From Chloroflexota bacterium (GTDB lineage Bacteria > Chloroflexota > Dehalococcoidia > Bin125): a DNA stretch of 41,778 bases. The stretch's first letter is position 1, and each line of letters starts with the position of its first letter. Below, piece by piece: positions 1 to 8,123 of this stretch. The translations under genes were made by a program, and so were the position numbers. Under the pieces are notes generated by a model. That model saw nothing but the letters and a program-made list of their open reading frames with translations, was not told the DNA's origin and did no database searches. The stretch spans positions 1-41,778 of the forward strand of contig QGNQ01000015.1 of assembly GCA_003228175.2 (NCBI GenBank), read 5' to 3'.

Positions 1-1323
1 CGCCCTCCCCTGCGCCGGATCGCTGAAGCTCGCGTCCAGAATCACCGACTGCCCATCCGCCAGCGTCAACTCCGCCTCGGTCAGCAGCGCCGCATACGTC
101 TCCGCCGTGCTCGCCGCGTCGTACAACCCCGCACCCACGCCTGACCCGGACGCCGCCCGCGGCGCAAGCCCCGCCAGCCGCTTGCGCACAACGTCCGACG
201 ACAGCCAACGCCCGCCCAGCCGTCCCGCCAGCGCCGTCGCCAGCGTGCTCTTGCCGCTCCCGCTCGCGCCCCCCACCAGCACCAACCGTGGCCCAGACGC
301 GCGCCCCGCATACACCGCCGCCAGCCGGAAGTGATGGCGCGCGTTCTCCGTCGCCGCGGCCCGCTCCGCCGCCGGCACCTGCGAATCCGCCGCTGCGAAC
401 GTCGAAATCTTCGCGATCACATACGCCCGATAGCACTCGTAGAACGGCAGCAGCAGCGGCAACTCCCCATCCAGCGTTCGCGACAGATACGCCGCCAGCG
501 CCTCGTCCGCCAAGTCCGCCCGCCCGCGCGACTCGAAATCCATCAGCAGGAACGCCAGATCGACCGCCACATCGCCGTACCGCATGCGGTCGTTGAACTC
601 GATGCAGTCCAAAATCCGCACGCTCGCCGCCACCGGCTCCGCATCCACCAGCGCGATCGCGCTCACCTTCAGGTCGCCGTGCCCATCGCGGATCCAGCCC
701 GCCTCCTGCCGCCGACGCAGCAGCGCCGCGTTCGCGTCCAGGAAACCGCTCACGTACGCGCGCAGCCCCTCGAAGCTCGCCCGCTCGATGCACTCCCCCA
801 CCGCCGCCTCCGTCTGCGCGAAGTTCTCCGACCAATTCCCCTCGATCACCGCCCGCGACCCGAACTCCGTGATCGCATCACTGCGCTCCGCCCCCAGATG
901 GAAGTCGGCCACCACCCCCGCGATCGCCCGCACCTGCGCGGCCGTCACGCGCCCCTCCGGCAGCATCGCCTCCAGCATCCCCTCGGCCGGCAGCCGTCGC
1001 ATCACGACCGCGTAGTCCGCCGCCTCGGCGCTGCCTTCGCCCAGCACGAAGCCGTCCCCCTGCGGCCGAATCGCCTCCACGCCCAAGTACACGTCCGGAC
1101 TCAGCCGCCCGTTCCGCTCCACCTCCGCCGCGCACATCACCGCCCGCTTCTCCACCGTCGTGAAGTCAAGAAAGCCGAAATCGACAGGCTTCTTGACCTT
1201 GTACACACGATCCCCGGCCAGCACCACAAAGCTGATGTGCGTCTGGATCAGCTGCCCGGTCTCACCCGCAGCGAGGCTGGGCGCGTGCGTCTGCAACCAG
1301 GCGATGTGCGGCGGAAGGCTCAC
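1..1323 (-). CDS. Partial APH-like kinase fused to P-loop ATPase (C-terminus outside window)
   Basis: The reading frame is open from a GTG at 1323 to the window edge (441 codons, no stop), so the C-terminus is missing. The N-terminal part is an aminoglycoside-phosphotransferase-like kinase domain: it has a VYKVKKPVDFGFLDF stretch near residues 30-45, then a catalytic-loop motif RDGHGDL followed by ILDCIEFNDR and YGDVAVDLAFL at about residues 210-260. A second domain starts near residue 345 with the Walker A motif GGASGSGKST (codons around 270-240). This architecture (COG2187-type kinase plus COG0645-type P-loop kinase) is known in bacteria, but the substrate is generally unknown. It lies downstream of the NYN gene on the same strand; a 20-bp tandem repeat fills the gap before its start. 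The domain assignment is firm; a specific antibiotic-resistance role should not be assumed. Confidence 0.85.
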   Translation of the reverse strand, partial: MSLPPHIAWLQTHAPSLAAGETGQLIQTHISFVVLAGDRVYKVKKPVDFGFLDFTTVEKRAVMCAAEVERNGRLSPDVYLGVEAIRPQGDGFVLGEGSAEAADYAVVMRRLPAEGMLEAMLPEGRVTAAQVRAIAGVVADFHLGAERSDAITEFGSRAVIEGNWSENFAQTEAAVGECIERASFEGLRAYVSGFLDANAALLRRRQEAGWIRDGHGDLKVSAIALVDAEPVAASVRILDCIEFNDRMRYGDVAVDLAFLLMDFESRGRADLADEALAAYLSRTLDGELPLLLPFYECYRAYVIAKISTFAAADSQVPAAERAAATENARHHFRLAAVYAGRASGPRLVLVGGASGSGKSTLATALAGRLGGRWLSSDVVRKRLAGLAPRAASGSGVGAGLYDAASTAETYAALLTEAELTLADGQSVILDASFSDPAQGRA

Positions 1324-1372
1324 CCGATCACCGTAACCGCGGCCCGCAGGCCCGGCCAGCGCCCCCCCCCAA

Positions 1373-1432
1373 GGCCGGTTGGCGACTACCGACGCCGGGT
1401 GGCGACTACCGAGGCCGCTTGGCGCCTGCCAA
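1373..1432. repeat. 20-bp degenerate tandem repeat, three units
   Basis: Units at 1373-1392, 1393-1412 and 1413-1432 share a TGGCGACTACCGA-like core; the first two differ at only a few bases and the third is more diverged. The array sits between the NYN stop (1444) and the kinase start (1323), so it lies in the kinase gene's upstream spacer. A run of nine C (1362-1370) adjoins it. Confidence 0.75.
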
Positions 1433-1443
1433 CGGGCGCGGCC

Positions 1444-1845
1444 CTAGCCCTCCACCGCATCCAGCCGCCCCAACAGCGCCGACGCCCCCTCAACCCCCGC
1501 TCCCAGCTCCACCACCCGGCGCCGCAGCTCCCGGTCCGATGTCACCACCAAATCGGACCCCGCATCGGACCCCGCCGCAACCTCCTCCACGATGCGATCG
1601 TCGGCCGCATCCCGCCCCCCGCGTCGCGCGTAGAGCACCTGCACGCCATCGTGCCTGCCCTCCGGCACATCGGGCAGCGGCCTCCCGTCCAGAACCAGGA
1701 CCAACTCGTCAGCGCTCACCGCCTCCAACGCCGCCAGTGTCTGCAGCCGCCCCAGCAACGCCCGCGCCGCCCCGGGGCGATCCCGCCACCAGCCCGTCGG
1801 ACGGCTGCCGATCACGTTCATCCCATCCACGATCAGACGCGCCAT
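1444..1845 (-). CDS. NYN-domain (YacP/Rae1-like) nuclease
   Basis: 133 aa, a single PIN-like NYN domain. Visible motifs are LIVDGMNVIG at the N-terminus (first catalytic Asp, D7), a mid-domain LVLVLDGRP segment, an acidic RRGGRDAADDRI segment, and LVVTSDRELRRR near residue 100 (final acidic cluster). The order matches the YacP/Rae1 branch of the NYN family; Bacillus Rae1 is a ribosome-associated mRNA endonuclease, so an RNase role is likely but inferred. The start is the only ATG consistent with the family's N-terminus. It stands 12 bases downstream of the acyl-CoA dehydrogenase stop (1858), so cotranscription is likely, without obvious functional connection. Stop is TAG. Confidence 0.8.
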   Translation of the reverse strand: MARLIVDGMNVIGSRPTGWWRDRPGAARALLGRLQTLAALEAVSADELVLVLDGRPLPDVPEGRHDGVQVLYARRGGRDAADDRIVEEVAAGSDAGSDLVVTSDRELRRRVVELGAGVEGASALLGRLDAVEG

Positions 1846-1857
1846 CCGGAACGGCGC

Positions 1858-3024
1858 CTAGGAGCGCGGCAAGCCCAGGCCCCGCTGAGCAATGATGTTG
1901 CGCTGGATCTCGCTGCTGCCGCTGTAGATCGTGCTCGGCACCGCAAGCAGGTATCCCTCCGGGAAGTCACCGTCCAGCGGCGCGCGCGGCTCGCTCGGCG
2001 TCAGCTGCCCGCCCAGCCCCAGGTAGTTCACCCCCCAATTGTGGATCCGCTGCCCCAACTCCGACTGGAAGGTTTTGACCACGCTCGCCTCGTAGTTCGG
2101 CACCTGACCCGACGCCTGGATGTGCCCAATCCGATAGCCCAGGTACTTCGCCACGTTGTTCGCGATCACCAGATCGGCCAGCGCCGTCCGGTGCCGCGCC
2201 CGCTGCTCCGGCGCGCCCTCCCGCAAGTCCGCGGTAAGCCCCTCCAGAATCCGCCGCTGCGCCGCCGTCGTGCCAATCCCAGAGCGCTCGTAGTCCAGCA
2301 GCGTCATGCCCACGTACCAGCCCCGATGCTCCTCCCCCACCCGGTTCGCCACCGGCACGCGAACGTCCTCAAAGAAGACCTCATTGAAGTGGTGGTGCCC
2401 GGCCATGTTGATCAGCGGGCGCACCTCCAACCCCGGCGTGTTCTTAATGTCGTCGATGAGGAGGAAGCTGATCCCTTTGTGCTTCGGCGCGTCCGCGTCG
2501 GTCCGGACCAAAGTGAACATGTGATCGGCGTGATGTCCGCCCGACGTCCAGATCTTCGACCCGTTGATCACATAGTCGTCGCCGTCACGCACCGCCCGCG
2601 TCTGCAAAGACGCCAGGTCAGATCCCGATCCCGGCTCCGAATACCCCTGGCACCAGACGTGCTCGCCGCTCGTGATCTTCGGCAGATACCGCGCCTTCTG
2701 TTCATCACTGCCGTGAATGATCAGCGTCGGACCAATCATCCCCACCCCAAAGCCGCGCGTGCCGGTGTCCGGCGCCCCGTGGTAACCGAACTCCTCCGCG
2801 AACACCATCTGCTCATAGATCGATGCGGCCAGACCCCCGTACTGCGTCGGCCAGGCCGGCGCGATCCAGCCGCGCTCCGCGAGCTTCGCGTTGAACGCAT
2901 TCGCAAAGTCGAAATCATCCACGAACCCGTCTGTCGCCCCCTGTCCCTGCGGCAGATGCTCCGTCAGGAAGCTCCGCACCTCGCCCCGCAGTGCCTCTTC
3001 CTTCTCGCCAAATCGCAGTTCCAT
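1858..3024 (-). CDS. Acyl-CoA dehydrogenase
   Basis: 388 aa, the full acyl-CoA dehydrogenase fold: helical N-domain, beta domain with the signature GYSEPGSGSDLASLQT at residues 127-142, and C-terminal helical domain ending in YSGSSEIQRNIIAQRGLG. It catalyses FAD-dependent alpha,beta-desaturation of an acyl-CoA, passing electrons to ETF. The catalytic Glu of the medium-chain type (YEGT position) is Ser here (YSGS); instead LDYERSG carries Glu246 in the position used by isovaleryl-CoA and long-chain dehydrogenases. The start at 3024 is preferred over an upstream in-frame ATG (3066) because GGAGGAGGT precedes it. A TAGGAT box at 3070-3065 is a possible -10. The chain length of its substrate cannot be read from sequence. 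Confidence 0.92.
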   Translation of the reverse strand: MELRFGEKEEALRGEVRSFLTEHLPQGQGATDGFVDDFDFANAFNAKLAERGWIAPAWPTQYGGLAASIYEQMVFAEEFGYHGAPDTGTRGFGVGMIGPTLIIHGSDEQKARYLPKITSGEHVWCQGYSEPGSGSDLASLQTRAVRDGDDYVINGSKIWTSGGHHADHMFTLVRTDADAPKHKGISFLLIDDIKNTPGLEVRPLINMAGHHHFNEVFFEDVRVPVANRVGEEHRGWYVGMTLLDYERSGIGTTAAQRRILEGLTADLREGAPEQRARHRTALADLVIANNVAKYLGYRIGHIQASGQVPNYEASVVKTFQSELGQRIHNWGVNYLGLGGQLTPSEPRAPLDGDFPEGYLLAVPSTIYSGSSEIQRNIIAQRGLGLPRS

Positions 3025-3231
3025 GGGGACCTCCTCCGGCCTCGCGTACGACTCTCTCGCCCGCATCCTATCCCGGCCCCGCAGCCCCCGACCATGCGCT
3101 CGCTACGTCCGATCGACAACCCGCGACGTATCCAGAAGGAACCTGGGATGCGCGCGCGTGCAACATGATGCGGTGTCTGGTGGCGGAGACGCGTGCGTGA
3201 AGGTTCGTGCGCGGAAATCGAGGTGGTGGTG

Positions 3232-4713
3232 ATGCGGCGTCGATCAACCTGGCTCGTGGCGATCGTCGCGGTGGCGGGACTGCTTGCCGCAGCCTGCGGT
3301 GCCGACGGCGCACCCGCTGCGCCTCAAGCTCCGGAGCAGGCCGACCCGGACACCACCGCGGTCGCGGACACGACCCCCGCCGACCCGCCCGACCAAACCG
3401 ATCAAGCCGCACAATCGCAGGCCTCCTCGCCCCCCGACGAACAGCAGGTAGACCAACCGCCGCCCCCCCAGCAGAGCGACGAGCAAACGAAGCCCGACCC
3501 AGCCCCCGCTGACGACGCGGAGACCTCGGACAGCTTCGACAGTCCCGCCCTCACCCCGCCCCCGCTGGGAGAGTCGGACCTGCTCAGACCCCAGTTCCTC
3601 TTCCTCCCCCCAGACGCGACGCTCACCCCCTCTGGCGCCCCCATCCTGCGCGGCCCCACAGACGCGCCCGTCGGCCGCCCTTGGCAGACCAACTGGGACG
3701 TCCGCCTCGCGCCACCCGAGGAGTTCATCGCCGTCCTCCCGCGCGACGCCATCCTCTCCCTCGACGCCCCCCGCTACGACGACATCGCCACCGCTGGCAT
3801 CTGGCTCACCGCCGGGCACCCCGTCATCCAGATCGAAATCAACGGCGACGCCCGCGCCTTCCCCCTCGGCATCATGAGCAAGCACGAGATCGTCAACACC
3901 GAAATCGGCGGCCTCGCCGTCGCCGTCACCTTCTGCCCGCTCTGCAACTCCGCCATCGCCTTTCAGCGCATCCTGGAGGGAGAAATCGTCACCTTCGGCG
4001 TCTCCGGTATGCTGCGCAACAGCGACCTCGTCATGTGGGACCGCACCACCCAGACGCTCTGGCAGCAACTCACCGGCGAGGCGCTCGTCGGCGCAATGGT
4101 CGGCATGAAGTTGGACCTGCTCTCCGCGCCCATCGTCTCCTGGGCCCAATTCAGAACCGCCTTCCCCAACGGCCTCGTGCTCTCCCAGAACACCGGCTTC
4201 CTCGCTCGCTACGACCTCAACAGCTACGTCGGCTACGACTCCGCCGGCCCCTACGCGCAGTTCTTCAGTGACGAAACAGACCCCCGCTTGCTCGCCAACG
4301 CCCGCGTCGCCGCCGTCGACCTCAACGATCAGCGCGTCGCCTACGCCTTCGATCTCCTCGCCCATGAGCGCGTCCTCCACGACACCGTCGGCGGCCAAGA
4401 GATCGTCATCGTCTGGACGCCCGGCGCCGTCTCCGCGCTAGACCGCAATTCCATCGCCGACAGCGCCAACGTCGGCGCATCCGGCGTCTTCCTCCGCTCC
4501 CTGGACGACCGCCTGCTCACCTTCGCCCCCAACCCAGACGACCCCGCGACCTTCCTCGACACGGAGACCAACTCCGTCTGGGATATCTTCGGCCGCGCCG
4601 TCGCCGGTGAGCTCCAGGGCTCGCAGCTACAGGCCGTCGTCCACGGCAATCACTTCTGGTTCGCCTGGGCCGCCTTCTTCCCGGACACAGAGCTCGTCCG
4701 CCTGGATGCCTAG
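3232..4713 (+). CDS. DUF3179-domain lipoprotein
   Basis: 493 aa. The N-terminus is a lipoprotein signal: MRRRST, a hydrophobic stretch, then the lipobox LAAAC (Cys about residue 22). A stalk of roughly 90 residues rich in Pro, Asp, Gln and Thr follows. The rest is a DUF3179 domain, recognised by VTFCPLCNSAIAF, then FGVSGMLRNSDLVMWDR and LWQQLTGEA. The domain's biochemical role is unknown; the CPLC pair suggests redox or metal binding. The start at 3232 is chosen over 3193 because it places the signal peptide at the N-terminus. It is followed by another lipoprotein gene of similar design 138 bases downstream, so both probably act at the outer face of the membrane. Confidence 0.88.
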   Translation: MRRRSTWLVAIVAVAGLLAAACGADGAPAAPQAPEQADPDTTAVADTTPADPPDQTDQAAQSQASSPPDEQQVDQPPPPQQSDEQTKPDPAPADDAETSDSFDSPALTPPPLGESDLLRPQFLFLPPDATLTPSGAPILRGPTDAPVGRPWQTNWDVRLAPPEEFIAVLPRDAILSLDAPRYDDIATAGIWLTAGHPVIQIEINGDARAFPLGIMSKHEIVNTEIGGLAVAVTFCPLCNSAIAFQRILEGEIVTFGVSGMLRNSDLVMWDRTTQTLWQQLTGEALVGAMVGMKLDLLSAPIVSWAQFRTAFPNGLVLSQNTGFLARYDLNSYVGYDSAGPYAQFFSDETDPRLLANARVAAVDLNDQRVAYAFDLLAHERVLHDTVGGQEIVIVWTPGAVSALDRNSIADSANVGASGVFLRSLDDRLLTFAPNPDDPATFLDTETNSVWDIFGRAVAGELQGSQLQAVVHGNHFWFAWAAFFPDTELVRLDA

Positions 4714-4803
4714 CAACACGCCCCTGCGCCGCCCTAAGGGTGCCCCCAAGGCAGCCGTCCGCGACACTGCTCTTGTCCGTTCTGCCAAGCTCGGCGCCTG
4801 AGT

Positions 4804-4842
4804 GGAGTGCCAAAGCCCAGTGCCAACGCAGAGCGCCAAAGC
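4804..4842. repeat. 13-bp degenerate tandem repeat, three units
   Basis: Units at 4804-4816, 4817-4829 and 4830-4842 read as variants of GGAGTGCCAAAGC; a partial fourth begins at 4843 and runs into the start region of the next gene. The array lies 10-48 bases ahead of the GTG start at 4852. Confidence 0.75.
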
Positions 4843-4851
4843 GGAGTACAT

Positions 4852-6537
4852 GTGAGTCGACAGCGAATCATCCTGCTGGTGCTCCTGATCATCGCTGCGC
4901 TCGCGGTCGCCTGCGGCGGCCCCTCCGACACGACCGCGAAGCCCACCGCTGAGCCCGCCCAGCCCACCACCGCGATCGCAGACACGACGCGGACCGACGA
5001 CCCCGCAACGCCCGCCGCCCAGCCAGTCGTGCGCGACGACGCGGCCCAGCAGGGCGAAGCCGTGCCCGACACCAACGACCCGCCGGCGTCCCTCACCGAC
5101 GCTGACTCCGAATCCGGCGAAGCCGCCCAATCCGACGAAACCGACGCCACCTATCCCCCGACAGACCAACCCGCGCCCCAAAGCGATCCACCCGCTCAGG
5201 GCGAAGACACGGCTGACGACACCGCTGAAGACACTGCCGACGACCCCGACGACGACCCCACCGATGACACCACCGCAGCAGCGGACGACGAAGAACAGGA
5301 CGCGCCCGCCCCGCCACCGGAACCGGACCGCGCACCCGCCCTGCGAATCCTCGCCCAGGACCTCACCGGCACGCCCATCGTCGGGGCGCACGTTGTCTCC
5401 GTCCTGGGCGCGGCCCGCAGCGACGAGGGCGGCTTCGTCGCCCCCGAATTCCTCGACGGTGGCCCCTACCACGTCGTCGCCGCCGGCTACTGGCACCACC
5501 GCGACGCCCATCCCACGGACGGCGTCATCGTCCTGCAACCGCTGCAAGTACGGGCCATCTACCTCCCCTATGAACAACTCTGGCGGCCGGAGTCACTCGA
5601 GTGGGCCCTGGGCCTCGCACGCGACGGCCTGATCAACGCGATCGTCATCGACATCAAGGAAGAGGGCGGCGCCGTCCTGCCCCTCTTCGCCACCGAAGCC
5701 GTCCTCGCCATCGACGCCGTCGTCGATCCCGGCGCAGACATGGCCGCCTTCCTCAACCAACTCGCCGCCTTGGGCGTCTACCGCATCGCCCGGCAGGCCG
5801 TCTTCCTCGACACACGCCTGGGCCGCTCCGATCTCAGCACCGCCATCCTCACCCGCGGCGGCGAACAACTCATCGCCGACCTCGGCCTCGGCTGGACCAC
5901 CCCCTTCAGCGCCAAGGCGCGCCAATACAACATCGAGATCGCCCTCGCCGCCGTCCCCTACTTCGAGGAGATCCAGTTCGATTACATCCGCTTCCCCGGC
6001 GGTCCCCTCCGCATCCATGAAGAGACCACCGGCGACGAGCGTTCGGCCGCCATCGCCCGGTTCGCCCGCGACGCCATCACCGCCCTGCACGCCGCCGGCG
6101 CCGCCATGTCCATCGACACCTTCGGTGAAACCGCCGTCATCCGCGTCGAGGACGCCATCGGCCAAGTCCTCGAGGACCTCATCCCCTACACCGACTACTA
6201 CTCACCCATGCTCTACCCCAGCACCTGGCCCGCCGGCTCCTTCGACCTCGAATACCCCGCCGCCCACCCCGCGCTCATCGTCGAGCTCAGCATGCGCATC
6301 GCCATCGCGCGCGTCCAAGCCACGGGAATCCAGGGCGTCCGCATCCGCCCCTGGCTCCAGGACTACCGCGACTACCAACCCCGCATGCTGCGTTACGGCT
6401 TCGACGAAGTGATCGGCCAGATTCGCGCCTCGGCCTTGGAAGGCGGCGTCGGCTTCATGCTCTGGAACCCCACCCTGCTCTACCACACCGATGTGCTGGC
6501 CTTCCTCCGCGACCAGACCCCCACCCCCGCGGGCTAG
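4852..6537 (+). CDS. DUF4015-type glycoside hydrolase-like lipoprotein
   Basis: 561 aa. A lipoprotein signal (VSRQRIILL..., lipobox LAVAC) is followed by about 130 residues of Asp/Thr/Pro-rich low complexity, including a run of D-D-T repeats. Next comes a small carboxypeptidase-regulatory-like beta domain (about residues 165-235: ALRILAQDLTGTPIVGAHV...). The C-terminal ~320 residues match the putative glycosyl hydrolase family DUF4015 (PF13200): VIDIKEEGG near residue 264, a TIM-barrel strand IQFDYIRFPGG near 373, and YYSPMLYPSTW near 450. GTG at 4852 is chosen because it begins the signal peptide; a GTG at 4807 would put translated tandem repeats ahead of it. The fold call is good; the substrate, perhaps a cell-wall polysaccharide, is unknown. 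Confidence 0.83.
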   Translation: MSRQRIILLVLLIIAALAVACGGPSDTTAKPTAEPAQPTTAIADTTRTDDPATPAAQPVVRDDAAQQGEAVPDTNDPPASLTDADSESGEAAQSDETDATYPPTDQPAPQSDPPAQGEDTADDTAEDTADDPDDDPTDDTTAAADDEEQDAPAPPPEPDRAPALRILAQDLTGTPIVGAHVVSVLGAARSDEGGFVAPEFLDGGPYHVVAAGYWHHRDAHPTDGVIVLQPLQVRAIYLPYEQLWRPESLEWALGLARDGLINAIVIDIKEEGGAVLPLFATEAVLAIDAVVDPGADMAAFLNQLAALGVYRIARQAVFLDTRLGRSDLSTAILTRGGEQLIADLGLGWTTPFSAKARQYNIEIALAAVPYFEEIQFDYIRFPGGPLRIHEETTGDERSAAIARFARDAITALHAAGAAMSIDTFGETAVIRVEDAIGQVLEDLIPYTDYYSPMLYPSTWPAGSFDLEYPAAHPALIVELSMRIAIARVQATGIQGVRIRPWLQDYRDYQPRMLRYGFDEVIGQIRASALEGGVGFMLWNPTLLYHTDVLAFLRDQTPTPAG

Positions 6538-6562
6538 CCCCGCCGCGCCCGACGGCCCGCCC

Positions 6563-7279
6563 CTACTCGATCCAGCGCTCCTCCCAGCCCTGCGCGGGCT
6601 GCTGCGCGGCGAACTCCCACGCCTGGCCGAACTTCTCCCAATAGACCACCTTCTGGACCGGCTTGCGCAGCACCGGCCCAATCGTGTCCGTCGGGTAGCC
6701 CAAGGGCAGCACGCAGTAAATGTCATTGTTCTCGGGGATATCGAGCATCTGCTTCAACTCATCGGCATGGCCCAGCGGCAGGTTGAAGATCGAACCCCCG
6801 ATCCCCAGCGCCCGCGCCGCCAGCAGCAAGTTCTGCACCGCCGGATACGAACTGCCGCCCGGCGTCGAATGACGACCGTGCATCCCGCACACCAGCACGA
6901 TCGCGGGCGCCTCACTCAGGTGGTGCGACAGATGCTCCACACTGCGCAGCGACAGCCGTTGCGACCGCGGCAACGCGTCGATCTGCGCCGGGTCCTCCGC
7001 GTACCGCAGCGAATAGCGCGCCCAGCCCTCCAGCGCCCACTCCTGCAGCGCCAGCTTCACCGGCGCCTCCGTCACGATGAGGAAGCGCCAGTCCTGCGCG
7101 TTCTGCCCCGACGGCGCACGGATCGCCGCGTCCAGGATCTGGAAGAGCACGTCTTGGGGGATCGGATCGGGGCGGAATCGACGCAGCGCCCGAGTCGTAT
7201 AGATCGCTTCGAACAAGCCGGCCGAGCCATCCAGCGCCGCGACGCTGGGGGCCGAGTCGCCGGGGAGAGGGGCGGCCAC
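6563..7279 (-). CDS. Nitroreductase family protein
   Basis: 238 aa, a typical FMN-dependent nitroreductase length. The N-terminal TTRALRRFRPDPI and the RAPSGQNAQDWRFL segment are the FMN phosphate- and ring-binding motifs; the SYPAVQNLLLAARALGIGG helix and the VLPLGYPTD strand are also characteristic. Such enzymes reduce nitro-, quinone- or flavin-type substrates with NAD(P)H; some act in ring dehalogenation or cofactor cleavage. The start is GTG. The gene is divergent from the PP-loop ATPase gene, with an inverted repeat in the shared region, and its stop is 25 bases from that of the DUF4015 lipoprotein. The specific substrate is unknown. Confidence 0.9.
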   Translation of the reverse strand: MAAPLPGDSAPSVAALDGSAGLFEAIYTTRALRRFRPDPIPQDVLFQILDAAIRAPSGQNAQDWRFLIVTEAPVKLALQEWALEGWARYSLRYAEDPAQIDALPRSQRLSLRSVEHLSHHLSEAPAIVLVCGMHGRHSTPGGSSYPAVQNLLLAARALGIGGSIFNLPLGHADELKQMLDIPENNDIYCVLPLGYPTDTIGPVLRKPVQKVVYWEKFGQAWEFAAQQPAQGWEERWIE

Positions 7280-7294
7280 GGGACATCCATTCTT

Positions 7295-7315
7295 GGCGCA
7301 GGTACGGCCTGCGCC
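7295..7315. promoter_or_regulatory. Inverted repeat in divergent intergenic region
   Basis: GGCGCAGG (7295-7302) and CCTGCGCC (7308-7315) are perfect 8-base complements around TACGG. The site is 16 bases from the nitroreductase start and about 130 bases before the PP-loop gene. It could be an operator or a leader hairpin; nothing in the window identifies a binding protein. Confidence 0.45.
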
Positions 7316-7401
7316 GGATTGCTGGCGGGATGATACCCGGGTCTCGCGCTGGCGGCCCGGCAGCGCACATATGCTGGCCCCACAGCCAGCGAATCACCTC
7401 G

Positions 7402-7435
7402 ACCAGCGGGCGGGAGCCACCAGCAGGCGGGAACG
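7402..7435. repeat. 17-bp tandem duplication before the PP-loop gene
   Basis: 7402-7418 and 7419-7435 agree at 14 of 17 bases (ACCAGCGGGCGGGAGCC type). A weaker relative begins at about 7385. The second copy ends 7 bases before the ATG at 7443 and contributes part of the purine-rich ribosome-binding region. Confidence 0.65.
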
Positions 7436-7442
7436 AGGCGCA

Positions 7443-8123
7443 ATGCAATCAAGTCGGCCCCGCGCCATGCTCTCCTGGAGCAGCGGCAAAGACAGCGCCT
7501 GGGCGCTCCAGACCCTCCGTCAACAAGACGAAGTCGAGATCGCCGGCCTCCTCACCACCGTCCGCCAAGACTCAGCCCGCATCGCCATGCACGAAGTGCG
7601 CAGCGAGCTCCTCGAAGCGCAGGCCCTGGCCACCGGCCTGCCCCTGCGGACCATCCCGCTTCCCAACCCCTGCTCCAACGCCCAATACGCCGCCGCCATG
7701 GGACCCGCCATGAGCGACCTCGTCGCGATGGGCGTCAGCCTGGTGGCCTTCGGCGACCTCTTCCTGGAGGACATTCGCGCCTATCGCGAAGAACGACTCA
7801 CCGGCACCAGTGTGCGGCCCCTCTTCCCCCTCTGGGGCCAGCCCACCGACCAGCTCGCCCGCACGATGCTCGCCGCGGGGCTTGAGGCTACCCTGACCTG
7901 CGTCGACGCCAACGCCCTCGACGCCTCCTTCGCCGGGCGCAGCTTCGATCACGCCCTGCTCGCGGACCTCCCGGACAGCGTCGATCCCTGTGGCGAGCTG
8001 GGCGAGTTTCACACCTTCGCCCACGCCGGGCCCATGTTCCAAGCGCCGATCCCCCTGACCGCCGGGGCCATCAGCGAGCGCGACGGCTTCGTCTACGCCG
8101 ACCTCCGCCCCCCCGAACGCTAG
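7443..8123 (+). CDS. PP-loop ATPase, diphthine-ammonia ligase-like
   Basis: 226 aa. The N-terminal LSWSSGKDSAWAL is the SGGKDS-type PP-loop of N-type ATP pyrophosphatases. The middle (LPLRTIPLPNPCSNAQY, then VAFGDLFLEDIRAYRE and PLFPLWG) matches the Dph6/diphthine-ammonia ligase-like family (COG2102). Eukaryotic Dph6 amidates diphthine on EF2; bacteria lack that modification, so the bacterial substrate is unknown. The ATG at 7443 follows AACGAGGCGCA and gives the expected N-terminus; an upstream in-frame start at 7293 would add about 50 residues unlike the family. Its TAG stop shares a CTAG with the stop of the facing gene. Confidence 0.82.
   Translation: MQSSRPRAMLSWSSGKDSAWALQTLRQQDEVEIAGLLTTVRQDSARIAMHEVRSELLEAQALATGLPLRTIPLPNPCSNAQYAAAMGPAMSDLVAMGVSLVAFGDLFLEDIRAYREERLTGTSVRPLFPLWGQPTDQLARTMLAAGLEATLTCVDANALDASFAGRSFDHALLADLPDSVDPCGELGEFHTFAHAGPMFQAPIPLTAGAISERDGFVYADLRPPER

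Noticed and set aside
331-3168. Long plus-strand open frame (945 codons) antisense to the left-edge genes
   Set aside because: Arg/Pro/His-rich translation without motifs, antisense to the kinase, NYN nuclease and acyl-CoA dehydrogenase, whose motifs are unambiguous; typical of GC-rich shadow frames.
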